64,000 bases of DNA, from NCBI RefSeq assembly GCF_025725685.1, contig NZ_CP107008.1:2108001-2172000 (forward strand). The letters are read 5' to 3'. The position numbers and the translations under genes are program-made. The notes under the pieces were generated by a model. That model saw nothing but the letters and a program-made list of their open reading frames with translations. It had not been told where the DNA came from and searched no databases. The stretch comes from Halomonas sp. M4R1S46. Its GTDB lineage: Bacteria; Pseudomonadota; Gammaproteobacteria; Pseudomonadales; Halomonadaceae. Below are positions 34,071 to 43,434 of the stretch, piece after piece; position 1 is the first letter of the stretch; each line of letters starts with the position of its first letter.

Positions 34071-35200
34071 AGGAAGGCCTCGGCGACGTTTTCCGGGCGG
34101 AAGTCATCCAGCCAGCGCTCGCGGATCTCGGGCTTCTCCGCCTCGATGGCGTGACGCATGCCCTCCGCCAGGGCCTCGACGTCATGCGGCACGATGGAAG
34201 CCTCCAGTTCCCCCTTCAAGATTTCCCGAATCCCGCCGGGGCAATCCACGCTCAAGACCGGCGTGCCACAGGCCAGGGCCTCGAACAGCACGATCCCCAT
34301 GCCCTCGAAACGCGAACTGAGCACGAACAGCCGGGCATGGTGCATCCACGGATAGGGGTTGTCGCGCTGGCCGGCGAAGATCACCCGATCGGCGATGTCC
34401 AGTTCACTGGCCAGGGCCTGCAAGCGCTGCCGCTCCTGGCCATCGCCCACCAGCACCAGGGGGAGCGACACGCCGGACTTCGCATAGGCGCGTAGCAGCA
34501 GCGCCTGGTCCTTGGCCGGCACCAGGCGCGCCACGTTGACGATATAGGGCCCGCTGGGCAGGTCGGGCTCGTGCTGTGTCATCTGCTGGCGAATGGCACC
34601 AACGGGGCACGGGTTGGGGATCACCCTTAGCGAGGCAGGCGTGAATCTCCAGCGGGTCATCCCCTCGCGCACGCTCTCCGCCACCCCCCGGGAGACGGTG
34701 ACGAGATGGCGACGATGGTACAGGCAGCGAGCGAAGACCCGGCGCGCCCAGCCAGCATTGCGGACATGCAGGATGTTCTCGAGCACATAACGGGCCCGCT
34801 CGTCGCGGAAGGTCCAGACCAGCTCGAAGGTCCCGATACCGCGGAAGACGATGCGATCCACGCGCCCATGGCGGCGTTCGAAGGCCCACAGCCAGGCGCG
34901 AAAGACGATGCCGCCCATCAGCCCCCGCCCGAGAAACAGCGACCGCTTGACCAGCGGGTTCAGGAAGAAGCGCGCCAGTTGCTCGAACAGCAGGCCAAGC
35001 ACGGTAGCCCGGCTCCACCAGCGCAACGGCAAGTGATGGAGCCTGACATCGGCATGTTTCGGCTCCAGCGGGCAGCTCGTGGAGCGCAGGCTGAGAAGGT
35101 GACTCTCGTGCCCGGCCTCCGCGAAGGCATCGGCGAGATTGACCGCCACACGCTCCATGCCCCCCATCTTCAGGGAGCGAACCACGACCAGGGTGCGCAT
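34067..35200 (-). CDS. Glycosyltransferase, GT4 family
   Basis: The 377-residue GT-B enzyme begins LVVVRSLKMGGMERVAVNLA, the GT4 acceptor-side glycine loop. The donor domain starts at about 210 (PYIVNVARLVPAKDQALLLR). The catalytic E-x7-E motif is RFEGMGIVLFEALACGTPVLS. The start overlaps the stop of the O-antigen ligase gene by 1 bp (TGATG), and the end overlaps the acetyltransferase by 4 bp. The closest relatives in the window are the genes at 31470 and 39145. Confidence 0.9.
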   Translation of the reverse strand: MRTLVVVRSLKMGGMERVAVNLADAFAEAGHESHLLSLRSTSCPLEPKHADVRLHHLPLRWWSRATVLGLLFEQLARFFLNPLVKRSLFLGRGLMGGIVFRAWLWAFERRHGRVDRIVFRGIGTFELVWTFRDERARYVLENILHVRNAGWARRVFARCLYHRRHLVTVSRGVAESVREGMTRWRFTPASLRVIPNPCPVGAIRQQMTQHEPDLPSGPYIVNVARLVPAKDQALLLRAYAKSGVSLPLVLVGDGQERQRLQALASELDIADRVIFAGQRDNPYPWMHHARLFVLSSRFEGMGIVLFEALACGTPVLSVDCPGGIREILKGELEASIVPHDVEALAEGMRHAIEAEKPEIRERWLDDFRPENVAEAFL

Positions 35201-36552
35201 CAGGTGGCCTTGCTACGAAGGGCGGGAAACACGCGACTTCCCGTCGTGACCTGCCAACGCCAGATATGCGTGACCAAACCACCCGCCACCAGGTTCTGGA
35301 CGAAGACCCCGGTCCAGAAGCTGCCATAGGACTCGAACTGGTTGACGATGGCATAGAACACGAAGAAGCCCGCCGCGAACAGCGCCATGTCGCCAGGCAT
35401 CACGCCGGCGCGCCAGGCCTGCCAGGTGCCCAGGCCGATCCAGGCGATCAACGCCAGCACCACCGACAGCCCCAGCAGGCCATAACCGACCAGGATCTCG
35501 AGGAAGGTGTTATGCAGGTGCCCATAGAGCTCCTGGGTCTTTGCCGGCAACCACTCGGTATGCTCGATGACCAGGCTGCGTCCCTCTTCTCCCCAGCCGA
35601 TCAGGGGGCGCTCGGCAATCCAGTCCAGCGAGGCCCGCCAGGTCAGCAGTCGATTACCGATGCTGCTGTAGGGAAGCGATTTCCAGTCATTCTCCATGGC
35701 CTGGGCAATGATGCGATTCTCGTTGGCCAGCCGCTCGACCACCGGTTCATGGAAGGCCACGGCCCCGACCAGTATCACCAGGGACACCGCAGCGAGCCCC
35801 CACCCGGCCTTGCGTGACGGTCGGCGCCCGCCCCACCAGGCCAGCACCGCCAGCATCGGCAACACCAGCAGGCCCGCGAGCCACACGGCCCGGGTCTGGG
35901 TGATCCCGATACCGACCAGGCACACCGCCAGGGCCAGGGTCCACAGCACGCGACGCCCCCAGGCCAGGGCGCCGCTGCCCCGCCAGCAACGCCCCGCGAA
36001 ACACACCAGACCGAGCAGGCCGCTCCCGAACAGCATGGCATCGTGCTGGGAGTTACGAATGGTGAACTCGGCCCGCGCTCCGCCTAGCCCCAGCCGCCAC
36101 TGCTCCAGGCTACCCTCGGGCAAGAACACCACCACCATCAGCCCCAGCAGCGCGAGGCCCCAGGCGACCAGGGTGGCGCGGGTGCTGCCCCCCAGCCACC
36201 AGGCCAGGCCAATGAACAGGAACCACTTGGCGAGTCGATCGAGCTGGGGGGTGTCGGTCATCCATTCGGGATGATGGAGATAACCGCCTACCCAGGAAAT
36301 CAGCTGCACCACCACTACCGCCCACAGCAGCCACAGCGCACCACCATTGCGAAGGCCATGCCCCCAGCGGAGAACGGCAAAGAGCCCCAGTACGGCCATC
36401 AGGGTGCCGGCCGGCTCACCGACCTGGGGCGCCCATAACCGCAGACCGGCATAGAGCAGCACGCAACCCAGGCCCAGCCAACACAACCAAAGGGGAGAAG
36501 TCCAGGCGGGGGGCGGTCCGCCCGGCTCGAGAAGGGAATTGGGGTGCCTCAC
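35200..36552 (-). CDS. O-antigen ligase (WaaL-like) or Wzy-type polymerase
   Basis: The 450-residue protein has about eleven membrane segments and a large periplasmic loop (about 270-365). The loop includes RLLTWRASLDWIAERPLIGWGEE, and GHLHNTFLEILVGYGLLGL follows, a hallmark of the Wzy_C/WaaL family. It should transfer lipid-linked glycan to lipid A core, or polymerise it. I chose the GTG at 36552 (VRHPNSLLEP), though the frame is open 34 codons upstream. It is 117 bp downstream of the sugar transferase, with a strong hairpin in between, and is coupled to the next glycosyltransferase. Confidence 0.85.
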   Translation of the reverse strand: MRHPNSLLEPGGPPPAWTSPLWLCWLGLGCVLLYAGLRLWAPQVGEPAGTLMAVLGLFAVLRWGHGLRNGGALWLLWAVVVVQLISWVGGYLHHPEWMTDTPQLDRLAKWFLFIGLAWWLGGSTRATLVAWGLALLGLMVVVFLPEGSLEQWRLGLGGARAEFTIRNSQHDAMLFGSGLLGLVCFAGRCWRGSGALAWGRRVLWTLALAVCLVGIGITQTRAVWLAGLLVLPMLAVLAWWGGRRPSRKAGWGLAAVSLVILVGAVAFHEPVVERLANENRIIAQAMENDWKSLPYSSIGNRLLTWRASLDWIAERPLIGWGEEGRSLVIEHTEWLPAKTQELYGHLHNTFLEILVGYGLLGLSVVLALIAWIGLGTWQAWRAGVMPGDMALFAAGFFVFYAIVNQFESYGSFWTGVFVQNLVAGGLVTHIWRWQVTTGSRVFPALRSKAT

Positions 36553-36615
36553 TGCCGCGTCACTCTTTGCATTTCCAAGGGAGCGCGAATGGTAGCAGAC
36601 TCCCCGCCCCCAACA

Positions 36616-36646
36616 CGACGTTGCCGCGCAAGGCGCGGCAACGTCG
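36616..36646 (-). other. Perfect 13-bp hairpin between the sugar transferase and the ligase gene
   Basis: CGACGTTGCCGCG (36616-36628) pairs perfectly with CGCGGCAACGTCG (36634-36646) around a five-base loop. No T-tract follows on the minus strand; the next bases are TGTTGGGGGCGG. It may be an intra-operon processing or attenuation site rather than a terminator. Confidence 0.7.
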
Positions 36647-36669
36647 GGTGGCATCGGCAGGGTGAGGGC

Positions 36670-37944
36670 TCAGCGCGCCCCGAACCCCGTGAAGAGAATC
36701 CTGGAGGTCTTCAAGGCAATCAGCACATCCAGCCACAGCGAGTAATTCTTGATGTAGTAGAAGTCATACTGCAGCTTCTTGGTCATGCCATCCACCTCGG
36801 CGGCGTAGCCCTGCTCCACCTGGGCCCAGCCGGTGATCCCCGGGCGGACCACGTGTCGGTAACTGAAGAAGGGCACAGCCTGCTCGTACCACTCGGAGAG
36901 CGATACCGACTCGGGCCGTGGGCCGATGAAACTCATCTCGCCCTTCAGGATGTTGAACAACTGTGGCAGTTCATCGAGGCGATACTTGCGGATCACCCGC
37001 CCCACCCGGGTGATCCGCGGGTCGTCCTCGGAGATCGTGAAGTCCTCGCCGCTCATGTCATGGTGCATGCTGCGGAACTTGTACATGAGGAAGGGCTGCG
37101 CCTTGTAACCCATGCGGGGTTGCAGGAACAGCACCGGCCCCCGGCTATCCAGCTTGATGGCCAGGGCGACACACAGCATCACCGGCAACAGCAGCGGCAG
37201 CAACAGCACGGCGGCGACGCTGTCGACCACCCGCTTGAAACCGACATAGACGAGCGGCGGCAACAGGCTGCCGAACTCGTTCTCGGACAGGCGATCGATC
37301 TGCACCCGTCCGGAGATCGACTCCGACACCTGGCGGCTATGGTAGACGGGGATATGGCAGAGCGTGCAACGGGCCAGGAAGGTCTCCCACTCGGGCGGCA
37401 GGTCCTCGGCGTGGAGGTCTGCCACCACACCATCCACCCGTATGCCGTCCAGGTCGGGGCCTTCCAGCAGGCGCAGATCCGCCTGGCGGGTGCCCATCAG
37501 GCGATAGACATCGCCGAAGGGCACCACAGCCAGCTTGAGCCTGCGGAAACGTCGACCGATGAAGAAGCCCAGGTAGAACCACATCAGGCTGACCAGGTAG
37601 CCACCGAACAGCACCTGACGGGTATAGCCTTCCCGGGCGAAGAACAGCACGGCCACCGCGATCAGGAAGGCGATGGTGATGGTCGGCAGGATGTTGGCGG
37701 CCAGCTGTGCCCCGGGGAAGCGCGCCATGCGCCGCAGCGTCAGCGCCGATGCGAGAAACGCCAGCCCGATGGCGAACATGGTGTTGTAGCGTACGTCCGG
37801 CAGGTAATCCCAGAACCCCCAGCCCCAGCGCTCGAGTGCCGGGAGCCCGACGGCCAGCGGGATCCCCACCACCACATGGACCGACAACCCCAGCAGCAAC
37901 ACCTCGTACCACCGCGAATGGCGGCGCTGATACTCACGCTTCAT
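36670..37944 (-). CDS. Undecaprenyl-phosphate sugar-1-phosphate transferase (initiating enzyme, polyisoprenyl family)
   Basis: The 424-residue protein has four to five N-terminal membrane helices (about 13-130), a cytoplasmic Rossmann-like domain, then the bacterial sugar-transferase domain from about 232. Signatures are VGFKRVVDSVAAVLL with a membrane re-entrant helix, LMYKFRSMHHD, and LDELPQLFNILKGEMSFIGPRP. It starts glycan synthesis by moving a sugar phosphate from UDP-sugar to undecaprenyl phosphate. This is a WbaP/WcaJ-like layout. Its start overlaps the upstream glycosyltransferase by 11 bp. The sugar specificity, Glc or Gal versus HexNAc, is not readable. Confidence 0.92.
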   Translation of the reverse strand: MKREYQRRHSRWYEVLLLGLSVHVVVGIPLAVGLPALERWGWGFWDYLPDVRYNTMFAIGLAFLASALTLRRMARFPGAQLAANILPTITIAFLIAVAVLFFAREGYTRQVLFGGYLVSLMWFYLGFFIGRRFRRLKLAVVPFGDVYRLMGTRQADLRLLEGPDLDGIRVDGVVADLHAEDLPPEWETFLARCTLCHIPVYHSRQVSESISGRVQIDRLSENEFGSLLPPLVYVGFKRVVDSVAAVLLLPLLLPVMLCVALAIKLDSRGPVLFLQPRMGYKAQPFLMYKFRSMHHDMSGEDFTISEDDPRITRVGRVIRKYRLDELPQLFNILKGEMSFIGPRPESVSLSEWYEQAVPFFSYRHVVRPGITGWAQVEQGYAAEVDGMTKKLQYDFYYIKNYSLWLDVLIALKTSRILFTGFGAR

Positions 37945-39148
37945 CCATCACCAGTGCCATGATCTCGTCGGCCATCTCATCAATTATCCTGTCTCTGCGC
38001 CACCTGGCCACGAACGTGGGCCGCGGGCGTGAGGATACCTCAAGTCGCCCCAGGGCCGCGACGGCCTCATCGACATCACACGGTGAAAAACACGCTGCGT
38101 TATCAATCTCTTGCTCGACGAAGCGCGCCGCGAACCCCGACACACCCGCCCAGACGGGGCGGCCGGTTGCCGCATACTCGAACAGCTTCGAGGGCAGCAC
38201 GCTCTCCAGCGACGGCAAGCGATTCAGGTGGAGGAAGAGCACGTCGGCCTGGCGATAGGCGTCCAGCAGGCCAACTCGCGACACCGGTGCCAGCACCCGA
38301 ACGTTGTCGACGTCTCGCTCGGCCAACGCGCGGCGGAGCGGCTCGCGCCCGGCGCCTGCGCCGATCACCCGAAACGCGACGCGCCCCTGGAGCCGCTGGG
38401 CGAGTGCCGGAAGGATATGCTCCATGCCCTGCCCGGCCCCCAGATTACCGGCATAGAGCACCTGCAGCGGCCGATCGCATCTCCCTGACGCCTCCTCCTG
38501 CTGGAACACACCGGATTCGAGCGCCGCGACGAAGGGAGTATCGATCCCATTGGTATGCCAGGAGAAGCGTTGCCCCGGATAGCGCGACCGGAAGTAGGGC
38601 TCGAAACCGCGCGACACCAGGTTGATGCGATCCGCCCTGGCCAGCGCCCATCGCTCCAGCCCCCCGAACACCGGCGCGAGCAGGTGACCTGTCCCATGGG
38701 GCAACACCGAGGGCAGGTTATCGACGAAGTTGTCGCGAATGTCCTGATACAGCCGCGCCCCGCAGCGCCTCGCCACCCAGCGGCCCAGCACCGCGGTCAT
38801 CAACCGCGACGAGGTGGCAATCACCAGATCGAAGTGCCGATCACGCGTCAATTGCCGGACCCGAGCGGCATAGGAGGCAAAGGCCCGTGCCTGCGAGGCC
38901 ATGCCGCGCCCGCCGCCCGACACCTCGACCCGAGTGATCGTCACGTTCCCCTCGGACCATACGTCATCATCCGCGCGCCACCGCCCTTCCCTCCCGAAGC
39001 GATTGGGCTGCGTCGTGATCACCTCCAGCTCGCTGCCCGATGGCAGCCGGCGGGCCAGGGCATGGACCAGCGCCTCGCAGCGAAAGGCGCCGGCGCTGAT
39101 ATCGGGGGGATAGTAGAAGCCGAGCAGCAGTATCCGCACCGCCGTCAT
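37934..39148 (-). CDS. Glycosyltransferase, GT4 family (WbuB-like)
   Basis: The 404-residue enzyme starts VRILLLGFYYPPDISAGAFR, the typical GT4 'YPPD-x-G' opening. The donor half begins near 225 (LQVLYAGNLGAGQGMEHILP). The C-terminal motif SLESVLPSKLFEYAATGRPVW contains the conserved Lys and Glu. It overlaps the start of the sugar-transferase gene by 11 bp and the stop of the preceding glycosyltransferase by 4 bp (ATGA), so it is embedded in the operon. Confidence 0.9.
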   Translation of the reverse strand: MTAVRILLLGFYYPPDISAGAFRCEALVHALARRLPSGSELEVITTQPNRFGREGRWRADDDVWSEGNVTITRVEVSGGGRGMASQARAFASYAARVRQLTRDRHFDLVIATSSRLMTAVLGRWVARRCGARLYQDIRDNFVDNLPSVLPHGTGHLLAPVFGGLERWALARADRINLVSRGFEPYFRSRYPGQRFSWHTNGIDTPFVAALESGVFQQEEASGRCDRPLQVLYAGNLGAGQGMEHILPALAQRLQGRVAFRVIGAGAGREPLRRALAERDVDNVRVLAPVSRVGLLDAYRQADVLFLHLNRLPSLESVLPSKLFEYAATGRPVWAGVSGFAARFVEQEIDNAACFSPCDVDEAVAALGRLEVSSRPRPTFVARWRRDRIIDEMADEIMALVMDEA

Positions 39149-40371
39149 CGCTGTGCCACCCCGGCGCGCGACGCGGGTAGTACCCGGGCATAGAGATCGA
39201 TCAGCCTCTGTTCCTGGGCCTCCCAGTTGAGTGACTGAGCGGCTGTTGACGCTTGATCGCGGTAATGGGCGCGCCGCTCGGGATCCCCGACCAGGCAGTG
39301 GATGGCCTCGGCCAAGGCTGCCGTATCACCTGGCGGCACCAGTAGCCCGAGGTCATGCTGCCGCACCACCCTGCTGATCTCGGGCAGTTGGCTCGCCACC
39401 ACCGGGAGTCCCGCGATCACGTACTCGAAGAGCTTGTTGGAGTCGGTGGTGAAATGGTTCAGGCAGGTATTCTCGATGGGCTGGACACCGATATCGGCCG
39501 AGGCCGTATAGGATGGCAGCTCGCTAAGCGCCACGGTAGCAATGAAGCGGACACGCTCGGCCAGGCCCAGCCGCTCGGTGAGCTCGTGCAGCTCGCGCTC
39601 CTGGCGCCCCCCACCGATGAACACGAAATAGGCGTTCGGCACACTGGCAGCCGCCTCCACCAACCGCGGCAGCCCCCGGCCCGGCTGCAAGCCCCCCTGA
39701 TACAAGACGATCGGCCACGGCTGGGTTAACCCCAGCTCCTCACGAATCCGGTTGGAACCCGACGCCGTGACCAGCCGTGGGCGGTTCTGCAGCACCAGCG
39801 GACGCGGAATACCGTAAGCCCGCGCGAAGAACTTGGCTCGGGCATCGGTGGTGGTGATGGTCCCCGCGGCCCCGGGCATGAGCGTCTTTTCGATCCGCCC
39901 CACCAGCCCCCGGAATGCCTTGTAGCCTTCCCGGTCGGTGCTGATCTCGTGAGCGTCGTATACCAGCGGCACCCGGGCCAGTACAGATGCCAACCAGGCA
40001 GTTGGCAACATATTCACGTCGTGAGCATGGATGACATGAGGGCGAGAGCGCAGCACTGCCCATGCCATGGCGATAAGTGTCGTCAACCTTGAAGCACCGA
40101 GCAGCAGAGCAGCCAAGTGCGAGCGGCTTGCTGTGGGTTGGCTACCATGGTTCGCTTGCTGTTTTCCCTGCTTGGAACCGTAACGGCGGACCTCAATGCC
40201 ACTGCCGACGATCTCAGAAGACCGGGTGACACCGGGCAACGCTAGAGCGTGTACAACAACCTGGTAGCCTGCACGAACCAGAGTTTCGGCCTCATTCCTG
40301 ACGCGAGCATCGTTCAGAAAAGTGTTCCATACCAACATACTGACACGTTGCCGAGCAGCCACGCCTGTCAT
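39145..40371 (-). CDS. Glycosyltransferase, GT4 family
   Basis: The 408-residue GT-B protein contains HVIHAHDVNMLPTAWLAS and VYDAHEISTDREGY in the acceptor domain. The donor domain has IVLYQGGLQPGRGLPRLVEA, and a C-terminal motif TTDSNKLFEYVIAGLPVVAS. These are features of WbpH/CapM-like enzymes. I chose the ATG at 40371, because the six codons upstream overlap the preceding gene. It lies 1 bp after the membrane/pseudokinase gene and overlaps the next by 4 bp. Confidence 0.88.
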   Translation of the reverse strand: MTGVAARQRVSMLVWNTFLNDARVRNEAETLVRAGYQVVVHALALPGVTRSSEIVGSGIEVRRYGSKQGKQQANHGSQPTASRSHLAALLLGASRLTTLIAMAWAVLRSRPHVIHAHDVNMLPTAWLASVLARVPLVYDAHEISTDREGYKAFRGLVGRIEKTLMPGAAGTITTTDARAKFFARAYGIPRPLVLQNRPRLVTASGSNRIREELGLTQPWPIVLYQGGLQPGRGLPRLVEAAASVPNAYFVFIGGGRQERELHELTERLGLAERVRFIATVALSELPSYTASADIGVQPIENTCLNHFTTDSNKLFEYVIAGLPVVASQLPEISRVVRQHDLGLLVPPGDTAALAEAIHCLVGDPERRAHYRDQASTAAQSLNWEAQEQRLIDLYARVLPASRAGVAQR

Positions 40372-40372
40372 C

Positions 40373-42121
40373 TTAAACCCACCCTCCATACATGGCTCCC
40401 TGCCTGTGCTCTGGTTCGTTTATCGTCTCTAGCCGCTCCAAGATGGGCGGCAGCAGCTCAAGCGCTTGCACATAGCGTTGCTTGTTACATTCACGCTCCA
40501 AGGCAAAAGTTAACGATGCCAGCTGAGCATGCGCAGGAGCCACCTTCGCTAGACTTGAGCGTAAATTGGCGGCATCTAGCAGTGCTTCGGGAAGACACTC
40601 TAAAAGTTCAGGGCGCTCCGGCCAACCAGCGCCCAAGGGCTCCAATGACCACCGTCCCCAGCTAAGCATCAAGGGGCGAGTCCCACGAGCAGGTACCCAG
40701 ATAGTGTCTTGGTTGAGTTCAGGATTGAACAGTACGACAGGCAGGGACTGGAGAACTGAATAAAGCCTAGGCAGGTGATCAAGCAGCGACTCCAAGTCGC
40801 GCTGCTGTTTACTGCTGCTGACGGCAATACTCAGCCTTTCCAGAACACTGGCATCAAGCCGCTGCCATAGCATAGGGCGGGAGCGCTGATAGCGATGCAG
40901 GATACCCGGTGAAGGGCTGATGGCCATCATCTCTGTACGCATCTTCTCAACAAGAGATTTCACCTCTCGAGGTTCTGGCGCTCCTCCCTCCGGCAGTTCA
41001 TAAACCAGGCAGTGAAACTTCTGGACTTGTGTTGTCCCCACCCAAGCGGGTGCTGGCAAGTCTTTCAACGACTCCCCCATCAATGTAGCTTCATGCAACG
41101 CAAGGGAGCTACGGTTCGCATCAAACAGCTTAACAAGGTACCGCTTTCCTCCGTACTGAACATCCAGCCCAGCTACATTGGGTACGCCAGACTGGCGCCA
41201 ATAACATACTGGTGGCTCACTTGCAGTTGCGACTAACTCGTCCAACACTAGCCTCACCCATTCAAGTCGTGCATGAGGCTGTAAAAGAGGCCATAAGGTC
41301 TTTTCTGGCCTAGCGTTCTGAGGAAGCAACACCTTGCCATGAAAAAAAAGCGCATCAAGCTTGGCCCGCTGACGTCGCAGCGAAGAAAGGTCCCCAATCA
41401 TCCCCGTGGCACGATTCATCAGCTGCCTGCTCAATAGCAGAGAAACGATGGCAATGATGACACCTGGCGGATTCCAGAAGATAAAGTCCGCCACGAGGTA
41501 GCCGAACGCCACAAAGAAGCCGACCCCACCAACCAGGTTCAGTGTGGGCACCAACCGCAACTCCAGCCGCTCACGGAAGGCAGGGCTGATGGCATGTATC
41601 CCCCCAAGCACCAATAGGACAATAGCTGCGTAACCAGCCATCACCAGTGCCATGTAGGGATAGAACCAGGCAAGGCCCAGCATGGCCAAAGCGATGAACA
41701 CGCCACTTGCCAAGGCACGCGAATAGCGATGGTATGAGCTGGCCGCCAATTCATCCTGGTTCTCGAACAGCACCATCTTGTGACTCTTGGCAAGTAGTCG
41801 CTGGGCCGATTTTCCAGTTGTCCAGGCAATCAGGCGTTCAACTGCAAGGTAAAGCAAGAAAAAGCCAACGGTGGATAGGCTCAGCAGCACGACCAATACA
41901 TCATGATCCAACTTGGCGAAAGATGCAGGAAAGTACCGTGGTACGCTCTCGGAGCCCAGGAGAATGACCACCTTCAATGGAAGAAACGAAGCCAGAAGCG
42001 TGGCAATCTGCGATACCAGAGTCAACAGCACGATCAACAAGGTAGGTAGAGGCACCACGCGAAAGAACTTGGCGCCTAACGAACCGTTCCAACGCAAGCT
42101 GGAAATAACCGTGGACAGCAT
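40373..42121 (-). CDS. Membrane protein joining an ABC-exporter-like transmembrane region to a degenerate kinase-like domain
   Basis: The 582-residue protein has about six membrane helices (near 24-56, 74-97, 138-155, 157-177, 192-212 and 216-232). The arrangement resembles an ABC-exporter membrane domain, and the coupling-helix-like SRQLMNRATGMIGDLSSLRR follows. No ATPase domain is present. Instead residues about 290-500 look like an aminoglycoside-phosphotransferase-type kinase: KRYLVKLFDANRSS (Lys 331), HEATLM (Glu 344), and a loop VVLFNPELNQDTIWV with LMLSWGRWSLEPLG. The catalytic HGD and DxE residues are missing, so it is probably inactive as a kinase. It lies between two glycosyltransferases, overlapping the upstream one as TAATG. 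Confidence 0.6.
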   Translation of the reverse strand: MLSTVISSLRWNGSLGAKFFRVVPLPTLLIVLLTLVSQIATLLASFLPLKVVILLGSESVPRYFPASFAKLDHDVLVVLLSLSTVGFFLLYLAVERLIAWTTGKSAQRLLAKSHKMVLFENQDELAASSYHRYSRALASGVFIALAMLGLAWFYPYMALVMAGYAAIVLLVLGGIHAISPAFRERLELRLVPTLNLVGGVGFFVAFGYLVADFIFWNPPGVIIAIVSLLLSRQLMNRATGMIGDLSSLRRQRAKLDALFFHGKVLLPQNARPEKTLWPLLQPHARLEWVRLVLDELVATASEPPVCYWRQSGVPNVAGLDVQYGGKRYLVKLFDANRSSLALHEATLMGESLKDLPAPAWVGTTQVQKFHCLVYELPEGGAPEPREVKSLVEKMRTEMMAISPSPGILHRYQRSRPMLWQRLDASVLERLSIAVSSSKQQRDLESLLDHLPRLYSVLQSLPVVLFNPELNQDTIWVPARGTRPLMLSWGRWSLEPLGAGWPERPELLECLPEALLDAANLRSSLAKVAPAHAQLASLTFALERECNKQRYVQALELLPPILERLETINEPEHRQGAMYGGWV

Positions 42122-43434
42122 TATGGCTTGCCCTCTATTAACTCGATTAGTTGGTCGGCTCTGACTTCCCAGGTATTTCGGGAAAGGAATTCATCCATGC
42201 GGCTCTTGTCAGGCACTTGCTCACTTGCTTTTCTTAACGCTGCACAGAACTCATCAACCGTTTTCACCGTTGTCGTATACGGATAACTATCAATCTGTGG
42301 CATTATAAATGATACAACTGGAAGCCCAAACGCCAGGTACTCGTATATCTTGATCGGATCCACACCATCCGCCAAAGGGCCCATCTTGAAGGGGATAATA
42401 GCCGAACTCCAACGGCTGGCATACTGGTACAACTGATGCCAAGGTTTGGGACCGAGCAGTTTTACATTGTCCGGCAGCGCCAAGTCATGGGGGGCAGAGT
42501 GACCAATGATCTCAAATCGGTAGGTGGAACAACGCCGCGCTATTTCACTAAACGCCTCCCAATCAAACCAGGCGCCAGCCAAGTGGCCAAAATAACCCAC
42601 GATTTTTGGGTCGCGTACCGGCCTGTGCTGATAGTCCATGGGCAGGAAATCCGTCTCTACCGCATTCGGCATCAGCTCCACTCGACTACCAGGAGCCAAG
42701 TTGGACATTTTTTCAACCAAAGGGCGGGAAACGCAAACCGTTACGTCGGTATTCCTCACCAATTTTCGCTCAACTTCCGAATTAAACCAACGAGCCATTC
42801 CGACCTTGCTAAACTCTTCCCAGTCGTCCCGGCAATCGTAAAGTATCGTCCAGCCATTTTGACGAAACTTCGCAATACTGTCCTCAATCCCAGGATAGGG
42901 GTAAGAGACAATATAGAGCTTCCCAATATCGCCCAAGTCTTCGGATGCAATATTATCGAGCAATTGCAGTGTAATATCCACTGGGGACTGAACCAACCCC
43001 TCCACGGAGTAGTTCGGCAGCGCTTCGGTATAACGGGAGCGATGATAGCTGAAGATGACCGACGCACCTTGACGCAACAGGGCCTGCGTTTGTCGGATCG
43101 GACGGTTGCCACGCGTCCCCTGGATATAGGTTGTCCCGGAAAACAGAAACACCAACGGATCTGGATTGCGATCCGATCGCAACCGATTGGAAAGCTGCCG
43201 CCATTGTTTGGAAACCGTCTCGTATTGAGTGCTTCCAGGTCCCGGAGGGCGCTTCTGCTTCCGGACGTCACGACCTAAGCGCATGAGATCAATGGGTAGC
43301 CGGAACAGGAGCCTTGGAGAGCGGCACGCGGAAACCAGCATCCTGCCCAGCCGGTAACTGCTACTGTTCAGAATCTGGCGATGCTGCTCCTCCAACTCGC
43401 TCAATTCCTGTTGAAGTTCTTCCCGGTTTTTCAT
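42121..43434 (-). CDS. Glycosyltransferase (GT4-like) with an N-terminal coiled-coil tail
   Basis: The 437-residue protein starts with a short coiled coil (about 1-22, EELQQELSELEEQHRQIL), then NSSSYRLGRMLVSA, a motif also seen in the 44498 and 52325 genes. The GT-B core has VFLFSGTTYIQG near 95 and a donor domain with KIVGYFGHLAGAWFDWEAF. PIKIYEYLAFGLPVVS forms the C-terminal catalytic region. The motif after the coil may anchor these proteins at the membrane or in a complex (inference). It is coupled to its neighbours by 1- and 4-bp overlaps. Confidence 0.85.
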   Translation of the reverse strand: MKNREELQQELSELEEQHRQILNSSSYRLGRMLVSACRSPRLLFRLPIDLMRLGRDVRKQKRPPGPGSTQYETVSKQWRQLSNRLRSDRNPDPLVFLFSGTTYIQGTRGNRPIRQTQALLRQGASVIFSYHRSRYTEALPNYSVEGLVQSPVDITLQLLDNIASEDLGDIGKLYIVSYPYPGIEDSIAKFRQNGWTILYDCRDDWEEFSKVGMARWFNSEVERKLVRNTDVTVCVSRPLVEKMSNLAPGSRVELMPNAVETDFLPMDYQHRPVRDPKIVGYFGHLAGAWFDWEAFSEIARRCSTYRFEIIGHSAPHDLALPDNVKLLGPKPWHQLYQYASRWSSAIIPFKMGPLADGVDPIKIYEYLAFGLPVVSFIMPQIDSYPYTTTVKTVDEFCAALRKASEQVPDKSRMDEFLSRNTWEVRADQLIELIEGKP

